A model generated the notes under the pieces. The model did no database searches. It saw nothing but the letters and a program-made list of their open reading frames with translations, and was not told the origin of the DNA. This document shows, piece after piece, positions 1-5,138 of a stretch of 7,783 nt of DNA. Both the position numbers and the translations under genes were made by a program. Origin of the DNA: Candidatus Dormiibacterota bacterium. GTDB taxonomy: Bacteria > Chloroflexota > Dormibacteria > Aeolococcales > Aeolococcaceae. The stretch spans positions 1-7,783 of the forward strand of contig JAFAJR010000040.1 of NCBI GenBank assembly GCA_019236085.1. Direction: 5' to 3'. The first letter of the stretch is position 1. The number at the start of each line of letters is the position of its first letter.

Positions 1-14
1 GATACCTCTCGTGA
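1..14 (+). CDS. possible 3' end of the preceding gene (sdhA?)
   Basis: Positions 11-14 read GTGA, so the GTG start of sdhB could share bases with a TGA stop at 12-14 of an upstream gene. Only three codons of that frame are visible (Tyr-Leu-Ser-stop), so nothing in the sequence identifies the product. In Sdh1-type operons the flavoprotein gene sdhA normally lies directly before sdhB, and 4-bp stop/start overlaps are common there; the identity is therefore inferred from context only. Confidence 0.3.
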
Positions 15-787
15 ACGACGGGCTCACCGGCGAGACCATGACCCTGACGGTGCAGAAGGGCACGCCTGCGACGCAGCTGCGTGACGTCGAGTATCAGGTC
101 CCCATCGTGACCGGCATGGTGGTGCTGGACGCCGTGCACTACGTGCAGCACAACCTGGACACCGATCTCGCCTGCCGCTGGAACTGCAAGGCTGCCAAGT
201 GCGGCTCATGCAGCGCAGAGGTCAATGGGCGGCCCGTCCTCATGTGCAAGACGCGCGTTGACGACCTGCCCTCTGGCCCCGTCACCGTCCGGCCGCTGAA
301 GACCTTCCCCCTGATCAAGGACCTGGTCACCGACGTCTCGCGCAACTACGAGGTGAACCGCGAGATCCCGCCCTTCACCCACGCACAAGGAGATGCGGGT
401 CCGTGGCGCATCCAGCAGCGCGACATGGAGCGCGTCTACGAGTTCCGCAAGTGCATCGAGTGCTTCCTGTGCCAGGACGTCTGCCACATCATGCGCACCC
501 ACGAGTACCTGGACCGCTTCTACGGCCCGCGCTTCTTCGTGCGCGTCGCCTCATTGGAGATGCATCCCAAGGACGTGCTCGACCGCCGCGACCAGGTTCG
601 CGACCAAGGCGGCCTCGGCTACTGCAACATCACGAAATGCTGCACAGAGGTCTGCCCAGAGCACATCCATATCACCGACAACGCCATCATCCCCATGAAG
701 GAGCGCGTGGCAGACAAACACTGGGATCCGGTGCGGTTTATCGGGCGAGCCGTGTTCGGCAAGCGCGAGAGCAAATCCACCACCTGA
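11..787 (+). CDS. sdhB: succinate dehydrogenase/fumarate reductase iron-sulfur subunit (Sdh1-type SdhB)
   Basis: Electron-transfer subunit of complex II. It passes electrons from the FAD of SdhA through three iron-sulfur clusters to quinone at the membrane anchor, and sits on the cytoplasmic face of the membrane. All cluster ligands are visible in the 258-residue product. The [2Fe-2S] ferredoxin-like domain has C59-x4-C64-x2-C67-x11-C79. The C-terminal domain has CIECFLCQDVC (C148, C151, C154, C158) and CNITKCCTEVCP (C205, C211, C215) for the [4Fe-4S] and [3Fe-4S] clusters. Stretches such as RWNCKAAKCGSCSAE and GLGYCNITKCCTEVCPEH closely resemble mycobacterial Rv0247c as I remember it. In that operon sdhB is also the last gene, which fits the absence of an anchor gene downstream. 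Start: GTG at 11 lacks a visible ribosome site but may overlap an upstream stop. ATG at 38, preceded by GGCGAG, would give 249 residues, nearer the family N-terminus, and is a real alternative. Confidence 0.95.
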   Translation: MNDGLTGETMTLTVQKGTPATQLRDVEYQVPIVTGMVVLDAVHYVQHNLDTDLACRWNCKAAKCGSCSAEVNGRPVLMCKTRVDDLPSGPVTVRPLKTFPLIKDLVTDVSRNYEVNREIPPFTHAQGDAGPWRIQQRDMERVYEFRKCIECFLCQDVCHIMRTHEYLDRFYGPRFFVRVASLEMHPKDVLDRRDQVRDQGGLGYCNITKCCTEVCPEHIHITDNAIIPMKERVADKHWDPVRFIGRAVFGKRESKSTT

Positions 788-800
788 GCAAACGGCGAGA

Positions 801-908
801 CCGGGCGCATGCCTTCGCTCTCCCGACTACGCGTCTCGAGCTCGCGCCGCTGCGCGATTGTCGCGCTCGCTCTCGACGCTTCGTATGCTCGCTGCGGCAT
901 GCGCCCGG
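801..908. repeat. perfect 13-bp inverted repeat with nested hairpins in the sdhB-downstream spacer
   Basis: The spacer between sdhB and the next gene (788-925) contains CCGGGCGCATGCC at 801-813 and its exact reverse complement at 896-908. Inside the 82-nt interval are further pairings: GCGTC (831-835) with GACGC (875-879), continued after a 2-nt bulge by GAG/CTC (838-840 with 872-874), and an apical hairpin GCGCGA-TTG-TCGCGC at 852-866. The whole could fold as one long interrupted stem. No U-tract follows, so it is not a classical intrinsic terminator. It ends 17 nt before the next start codon. It could be a leader structure for the downstream pair, a processing or stabilising stem at the sdhB 3' end, or a DNA dyad. 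The pairings are read directly; the role is unknown. Confidence 0.6.
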
Positions 909-925
909 CCTCGCGGTGACGTCAA

Positions 926-1198
926 GTGAGCATTGCTCTCATCGTGCTGTCCGTCGTGCTCGCGGCGATGATCGGCGGATTCCTGTGGTTCTACTACTAT
1001 TCCCGCACACCCGCTTGGGGTGAATCGGAGACACGGAAGGCGATGCTGAACCTGCTGGTCGTGGTCGGTCCGATCTTCGGCATGCACTACAGGCCGCCGC
1101 GGCCCGAGCCGCCGACCATTTCCACACCGGGACCGGACAGCACCGCGCCGCCGCACGGCGCGGTGGTCCCGCCTGCGGATGGCCGCCCGCAACCATGA
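926..1198 (+). CDS. small membrane protein of unknown function with proline-rich tail
   Basis: I do not recognise a family. The 90-residue product begins with a strongly hydrophobic segment (about residues 3-24, ending in FWFYYY-like aromatics: LWFYYYS). A short loop with charged and polar residues (RTPAWGESETRK) follows, then a second hydrophobic stretch (about 39-53, MLNLLVVVGPIFGMH), then a tail rich in Pro (57-90). This suggests one or two membrane spans with an extended soluble end. GTG at 926 is the only reasonable start, because an in-frame TGA lies at 917-919. Its stop overlaps the hxpB start as ATGA (1195-1198), strong evidence that it is translated and coupled to hxpB. It is too short and lacks the features of an SDH membrane anchor. 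It lies 138 bp after sdhB, behind a structured spacer. A weak GGTGAC at 915-920 is the only ribosome-site-like sequence. Confidence 0.72.
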   Translation: MSIALIVLSVVLAAMIGGFLWFYYYSRTPAWGESETRKAMLNLLVVVGPIFGMHYRPPRPEPPTISTPGPDSTAPPHGAVVPPADGRPQP

Positions 1199-1887
1199 TC
1201 AGAGCCTGCATCTTCGATATGGACGGCGTACTCGTCGACACCGAACCGGTGTGGCGGCGCGTGGAGCGCGACGTGTTCTCTCGCCTCGGCATCGAGCTCA
1301 GCGATGAACAGCTGCGCGAGACCTGGGGGCTGCGCATCGGCGAGGTCGTGGACCACTGGTACCGCGCACGGCCGTGGGACGGCATCCGCCCCCGCGCTGT
1401 GGAACGGGCCATCGTGCGCGGCATGGTCGAGCACGCCAAGTCGGACCTCATCGTGCTTCCCGGTGCAGTGGAGGCGCTGCGCACTGCGAAATCGCTCGGC
1501 TTGCAGGTCGCTGTGGCCTCGTCGTCGTCACGCGAGCTGATCGATGCTGTGCTGCAGCGCCTGGACGTCGTCCAGCTGGTGGATGCTGTATGCAGCGCAG
1601 ACGACGAGGAGCTGGGCAAGCCGGACCCGGCCGTCTATCGCAGCGCCGCCAGGCTCTGCGGCGCAGCGCCAGTCGAATGCATAGCCGTCGAGGATTCCCC
1701 GAACGGCGTGCGGTCCGCGAAGGCGGCGGGCATGGCATGCGTCGCGGTGCGCAGTGACCAATCCCTGCCGGCAGATGCCGTGGCTCAGGCTGACTGCGTC
1801 ATCGAGTCCCTGACGCAGCTGACACCCGAGCTGCTGCGTCAGCTCAGCCCGCAGTCCGTCGACGTGAACGCCCGTCGGCGCTTCTGA
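1195..1887 (+). CDS. hxpB: HAD-superfamily sugar-phosphate phosphatase, YniC/HxpB type
   Basis: Cytosolic phosphatase of the haloacid dehalogenase superfamily, which dephosphorylates small sugar phosphates; the E. coli relative YniC/HxpB acts on 2-deoxyglucose 6-phosphate and other hexose phosphates. The 230-residue product carries all HAD motifs: FDMDGVLVDTE with nucleophile D8 and acid/base D10; motif II serine in VASSSS (about S109); motif III lysine in GKPDP (K142); and motif IV VEDSPNG (E166, D167) for Mg2+. The alpha-helical cap between motifs I and II contains a WYRARPWDG segment that resembles the YniC cap (WYARQPWNG, from memory), which favours this subfamily over phosphoglycolate phosphatase or beta-phosphoglucomutase. 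Length is normal for the family. Its ATG overlaps the stop of the upstream membrane-protein gene by 4 bp, with no separate ribosome site, so the two are probably translationally coupled. The exact substrate cannot be read from sequence. Confidence 0.9.
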   Translation: MIRACIFDMDGVLVDTEPVWRRVERDVFSRLGIELSDEQLRETWGLRIGEVVDHWYRARPWDGIRPRAVERAIVRGMVEHAKSDLIVLPGAVEALRTAKSLGLQVAVASSSSRELIDAVLQRLDVVQLVDAVCSADDEELGKPDPAVYRSAARLCGAAPVECIAVEDSPNGVRSAKAAGMACVAVRSDQSLPADAVAQADCVIESLTQLTPELLRQLSPQSVDVNARRRF

Positions 1888-1900
1888 GGGCGCGCCTCAG
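1884..1900. terminator. hairpin shared by the convergent hxpB and mdh stop codons
   Basis: CTGAGG at 1884-1889 pairs perfectly with CCTCAG at 1895-1900 around a 5-nt GCGCG loop. The left arm contains the hxpB TGA (1885-1887) and the right arm contains the reverse-strand mdh TGA (1897-1899), so the transcript from either side folds the same hairpin around its stop codon. There is no T-run on either side. It is therefore at most a U-less, bidirectional terminator or 3'-end protecting stem. Termination is inferred. Confidence 0.45.
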
Positions 1901-2880
1901 CCGATCGCGATGCCTGGGGAGAGCGAGCCCAGCGAGGGGTCGATCTCAGCCCGGCGCGACTCCATGATCTCCACCACCTGGCGGACCGACTCGGCCGAGC
2001 GGTGCAGCGCCGCCAGCTCTTCGGCGGTGAGTGTTATGTCCACCACGCCGGCCATGCCGCCGTCGCCCAGCCGCACCGGCACCCCGGTGAATACGCCGCG
2101 GATGCCGTACTCGCCGTCAAGCATCACGGTGCACGGCAGCACCTGCTGCGTGTCGAAGAGGATCGCGTCGACCATCTGGGCCACAGCAGCGCTCGGCGCG
2201 TAGAAGGCGCTGCCGGTCTTGAGCAGGTTCACGATCTCAGCCCCGCCGTCGCGAGCTCGCTGCACGATTGCCTCGAGCCGTTCCGGTGGGATCAGCGCCG
2301 ACACCGGGATGCCGGCAACGGTCGACAGCCGGGTGAGCGGCACCATCGTGTCGCCGTGGCCGCCCAGGACATACGCCTGGACGTCGTGGACCGAGGCACC
2401 GAGCTCCTGGGCGATGAAGGTGCGAAAGCGCGCCGTGTCCAGCACCCCGGCCATGCCGATGACCCGGGAACGCGGAAAGCCGCTCACCGCCAGTGAGAGC
2501 TGGGCCATGCCGTCAACCGGGTTGGCGACCACGATCAGCACGCAGCCCGGGGAGCGCGAGGTGACCTCGCGGGCCACCCCGGCGACGATCTTGGCGTTGG
2601 TCATCACCAGGTCGTCGCGCGACATACCCGGCTTGCGGGGCACGCCGCTGGTGATGATCGCGACCTGGGAACCGTCGGTGTCGTCGTACCCGTTGGCGCC
2701 GGTCACCAGGGAGTCGTAGCCGCAGATCGGCCCTGTCTCCAGCAGGTCGAGCGCTTTGCCCTGCGGCATGCCCTCGACGATGTCGACCAGCACCACGTCG
2801 GCGTGGTCGCGTTCGGCGAGGCGCTGGGCCAGCGTGGCACCCACGTTGCCGGCGCCCACCACCGTGATCTTGGACCGCAC
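1897..2880 (-). CDS. mdh: malate dehydrogenase, NAD-dependent (LDH-like type)
   Basis: Cytosolic TCA-cycle enzyme that interconverts malate and oxaloacetate with NAD(H). The 327-residue product starts with the Rossmann motif GAGNVG (residues 9-14); D33 at the end of the second strand (VLVDIVEG) indicates NAD preference. Active-site elements are all present: R82 and R88 in PRKPGMSRDD on the mobile loop, N120 in ANPVD, D148 and R151 in GVLDTARFR, and H175 in GGHGDTMVP. Arg at position 82, where lactate dehydrogenases have Gln, supports malate over lactate. The C-terminal GEYGIRGVFTGVPVRLG segment fits the LDH-like MDH group rather than the mitochondrial/E. coli type. Start: GTG at 2878-2880 sits only four residues before the first beta strand, and no ATG is available. 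There is no ribosome site, but TAGAAT lies just upstream, so the mRNA may be leaderless. The gene converges on hxpB with a 9-bp gap and diverges from nth. Confidence 0.95.
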   Translation of the reverse strand: MRSKITVVGAGNVGATLAQRLAERDHADVVLVDIVEGMPQGKALDLLETGPICGYDSLVTGANGYDDTDGSQVAIITSGVPRKPGMSRDDLVMTNAKIVAGVAREVTSRSPGCVLIVVANPVDGMAQLSLAVSGFPRSRVIGMAGVLDTARFRTFIAQELGASVHDVQAYVLGGHGDTMVPLTRLSTVAGIPVSALIPPERLEAIVQRARDGGAEIVNLLKTGSAFYAPSAAVAQMVDAILFDTQQVLPCTVMLDGEYGIRGVFTGVPVRLGDGGMAGVVDITLTAEELAALHRSAESVRQVVEIMESRRAEIDPSLGSLSPGIAIG

Positions 2881-2888
2881 GGCGGGGG

Positions 2889-2894
2889 ATTCTA
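2889..2894 (-). promoter_or_regulatory. candidate -10 element for a leaderless mdh transcript
   Basis: Read on the minus strand, 2894-2889 is TAGAAT, a good match to the actinobacterial TANNNT -10 consensus. It ends 8 nt before the mdh GTG, so transcription would begin at or within a base or two of the start codon. No recognisable TTGACA-like -35 is seen at the usual spacing. The missing ribosome site in front of mdh is consistent with a leaderless mRNA, which is common in actinobacteria. Confidence 0.4.
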
Positions 2895-2904
2895 CGGAGC
2901 CGTA
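2893..2904. promoter_or_regulatory. dyad in the mdh-nth divergent spacer, possible operator
   Basis: TACGG (2893-2897) and CCGTA (2900-2904) form a 5+5 inverted repeat around AG. It overlaps the candidate mdh -10 by two bases and lies in the 55-bp gap between the divergent mdh and nth genes, the only place a shared operator could sit. The dyad is short and could be chance in GC-rich DNA; no regulator can be named. Confidence 0.2.
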
Positions 2905-2935
2905 CCGGTGCCGCGGGGTGGCAGCATCGCGGCTG

Positions 2936-3592
2936 ATGGCGACGACACGGCGGCTTCCCGCCGGGGCGAAGCAGCGCGCCCTGTTGACGGTGCAGCGGTT
3001 GGCCGGGGCCTACCCGGAGGCTCACACGGAGCTGCGCTTCAACGACCCGTTCCAGCTGCTGGTTGCCGTCATCCTCAGCGCCCAAACAACCGACGTGCGG
3101 GTCAACCTGGTGACGCCGGGGCTGTTCGCCCGCTATCCCGACGCCGCCGCCTTTGCCGTCGCCGAGCCGGGGGAGCTCGAGGCGGTGCTGCGGCCCACTG
3201 GCTTCTTCCGCTCCAAGACGCGGGCGGTCATCGAGATGAGCCAGGACCTTGTGCGCCTGCACGGCGGCGAGGTCCCGGGGCAGATGGAGGAGCTCGTCAA
3301 GCTGCGTGGCGTGGGGAGGAAGACGGCGAACGTGGTGCTCGGGGTGGCCTTCGGCGTGCCGGGGTTCCCGGTGGACACGCACGTGCAGCGGCTCACCCGC
3401 CTTCTGCGGCTGACCACCGCCACCGACCCGGAGAAGATCGAGGCGGACATCATGCGCATGGTCCCCGCTGCCGAGTGGACCGAGCTGAGCCTGCGGCTCA
3501 TCCTGCACGGACGCAGGATCTGCGTCGCGCGCCGTCCCCGCTGCCGGGACTGCGTGCTCAACGACTTCTGTCCGTCGGCCTTCCGCGCCTAA
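2936..3592 (+). CDS. nth: endonuclease III (DNA glycosylase/AP lyase)
   Basis: Base-excision-repair enzyme that removes oxidised pyrimidines and cleaves the strand at the resulting abasic site by beta-elimination. The 218-residue product has the full family layout: an N-terminal LLVAVILSAQTTD segment (41-53), the helix-hairpin-helix LRGVGRKTANVVLG with catalytic lysine K129, the catalytic aspartate D147 in PVDTHV, and the C-terminal [4Fe-4S] loop C196-x6-C203-x2-C206-x5-C212. Length matches the roughly 210-residue E. coli enzyme. ATG at 2936 was chosen because it leaves a short N-terminus before the first helix. GTG at 2918 in the same frame is possible, and the frame stays open further left only because it runs antisense to mdh. 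The ribosome site is weak. It stands divergent from mdh and 13 bp ahead of the WS/DGAT gene, so those two are probably cotranscribed. Confidence 0.95.
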   Translation: MATTRRLPAGAKQRALLTVQRLAGAYPEAHTELRFNDPFQLLVAVILSAQTTDVRVNLVTPGLFARYPDAAAFAVAEPGELEAVLRPTGFFRSKTRAVIEMSQDLVRLHGGEVPGQMEELVKLRGVGRKTANVVLGVAFGVPGFPVDTHVQRLTRLLRLTTATDPEKIEADIMRMVPAAEWTELSLRLILHGRRICVARRPRCRDCVLNDFCPSAFRA

Positions 3593-3605
3593 CATTCGCC
3601 GCACA

Positions 3606-5138
3606 GTGCCCGGCGCCCAGAAGCTCAGCGCCCTCGATGCGTCGTTTCTCCACCTGGAGAAGCGGCACACGCACATGCACATCGGCGGTGTCGCGATCTT
3701 CGAACCCAGCCCGCGGGGCAGTGGTGAAGCGCTCTACGAGGGAATCGTGCGCAGCATCGCGGCCCGCCTCGACATCATCCCCCGGTACCGGCAGAAGGTC
3801 GCATTCCTGCCGCTCAGCTTCGATGTGCCGGTGTGGATCGACGACCCTGAATTCGACATTCGCAACCACGTGCTGCGTGCCGCGCTCCCCAAGCCCGGCG
3901 GCGACCGCGAGCTGCGCGAGTACGTCGCCCGGGTCTTCTCGCGGCAGCTCGACCGGCGGCGCCCGCTGTGGGAGCTGTATGTCATCGAGGGGCTGCGCGG
4001 CGGCCGCTGGGCGCTCCTGACCAAGACGCACCACGCCATGGTGGACGGCATCAGCAACCTGGAGCTGGTGACAGTGCTGTTCGACACCGAGGCGGACGCG
4101 CCGGAGCGCGACGACGCGTCGTTCTGGTTGCCGGACCAGCCGCCGTCGGCGACGCAGCTGCTTATGGCCTCGATGCGTGACCGGCTGTCACGCCCCGGCC
4201 GGGTGCTGAGCGCTGCGCGGGCGGTCGCCGGGAAGCCGCAGCGATTGGCAGGCGCGATTGCGGAAACAGCGAGCGGGCTCGCGGCCATGGCCGGGACGAT
4301 GCGCGCCCCGAAGTCCATCATCAATGGCCGCACGGGACCCACTCGAGCCTATGCGTTCAGCCGGTTCCCGCTCGATGACTTCCGCGCCATCAAGTCGGAG
4401 TTCGGCGGCACCATCAACGACGTTGTGCTGGCGATCGTCGCCGGCGGCCTGCGGCACTACCTGAGTGCCCACGGCGAGGACCCGGGCCTGGAGCGCAACC
4501 AGCTGCAGGCGCTGTGTCCGGTGAGCATCCGCGACGTCAGCGAGCGCACAGCGCTGGGCAACCGGCTGGCGATGCTGCTGGTGCGGCTGCCCGTCGGCGA
4601 AGCCCACGCCGACGACCGCATGCAGGAGGTCATCCAGAGAGTGGGCCGGCTGAAAGCGCGGCGTCAGGCCGTGGGCGCCGACTTTCTGCTGAACTTGGCA
4701 GGATTTGCCCCGGCGACATTGCATGCCATGGTTTCGCGTGCCTCGCTGAGCCAGATCGGCTTCAACCTCGTCGTCACCAACGTGCCCGGCCCGCAGTTCC
4801 CGCTCTACTGCCGTGGGGCGCAGCTGGTGGAGGCGTTCCCCATCGCCTTTCTGTACGAAGGACAGCAGGTGGCAATCGCCATCTTCAGCTACCTGGGACA
4901 GCTCAACTTCGGCTACCTGGCTGACGCGCACGGCGTGGCTGACGTCGAGGTCTTCGGCAAGTGCATGGAGCGCTCGTTCCGCGAGCTGCGGCTCGCCGCA
5001 CGCCGCACCGGTGGCGTGGTGGCGCTCAAATCGCGTCCAGGTCCTCGCGCAAGTGGCGCCGCACGTGCTGGTGGCGGCGCAGGTGGTACGGCACGTTCAC
5101 GACGACGGTCCCGGGCCGGAACAACAGCAGGGCCTTGA
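3606..5138 (+). CDS. wax ester synthase/diacylglycerol acyltransferase (WS/DGAT)
   Basis: Bifunctional O-acyltransferase that transfers an acyl group from acyl-CoA to diacylglycerol (giving triacylglycerol) or to a fatty alcohol (giving wax ester); it usually acts at the cytoplasmic membrane or lipid droplets. The 510-residue product starts with the typical KLSALDASFLHLE and HMHIGGVAIFE segments. It has RRRPLWELYVIEGL near 117-130, the catalytic HHAMVDG at 142-148 (H143 and D147 essential in the family), and the conserved NDVVLAI around 271. Later family segments are VTNVPGP and, near the end, a FSYLGQLNFGYLAD-like stretch. GTG at 3606 has no clear ribosome site but gives the normal N-terminus; it lies 13 bp after nth. 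Family members are usually about 450-480 residues. The last 36 residues, beyond about 474, are a Gly/Ala/Arg-rich low-complexity tail that is antisense to the 3' end of kimA and is probably read-through rather than part of the fold. Paralogue-level substrate preference cannot be told. Confidence 0.93.
   Translation: MPGAQKLSALDASFLHLEKRHTHMHIGGVAIFEPSPRGSGEALYEGIVRSIAARLDIIPRYRQKVAFLPLSFDVPVWIDDPEFDIRNHVLRAALPKPGGDRELREYVARVFSRQLDRRRPLWELYVIEGLRGGRWALLTKTHHAMVDGISNLELVTVLFDTEADAPERDDASFWLPDQPPSATQLLMASMRDRLSRPGRVLSAARAVAGKPQRLAGAIAETASGLAAMAGTMRAPKSIINGRTGPTRAYAFSRFPLDDFRAIKSEFGGTINDVVLAIVAGGLRHYLSAHGEDPGLERNQLQALCPVSIRDVSERTALGNRLAMLLVRLPVGEAHADDRMQEVIQRVGRLKARRQAVGADFLLNLAGFAPATLHAMVSRASLSQIGFNLVVTNVPGPQFPLYCRGAQLVEAFPIAFLYEGQQVAIAIFSYLGQLNFGYLADAHGVADVEVFGKCMERSFRELRLAARRTGGVVALKSRPGPRASGAARAGGGAGGTARSRRRSRAGTTAGP

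Noticed and set aside
788..925. The 13-bp inverted repeat as a normal intrinsic terminator of sdhB.
   Set aside because: The arms are 82 nt apart and no T-run follows on either strand.
926..1198. The small membrane protein as an SDH membrane anchor (SdhC/SdhD).
   Set aside because: It has at most two spans, no heme or quinone-site pattern, and is separated from sdhB by a structured 138-bp spacer; Sdh1 operons place the anchor upstream.
939..1619. A 226-codon minus-strand Ser/Arg-rich frame opposite the small membrane protein and hxpB.
   Set aside because: The composition is typical of an antisense frame and the plus-strand HAD motifs are intact.
2513..3682. A 389-codon minus-strand frame opposite nth.
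   Set aside because: nth carries every catalytic and cluster residue on the plus strand, and the minus frame also enters mdh out of frame.
4188..4931. A 247-codon minus-strand frame opposite the WS/DGAT gene.
   Set aside because: It is antisense to conserved acyltransferase segments and has no recognisable domain.
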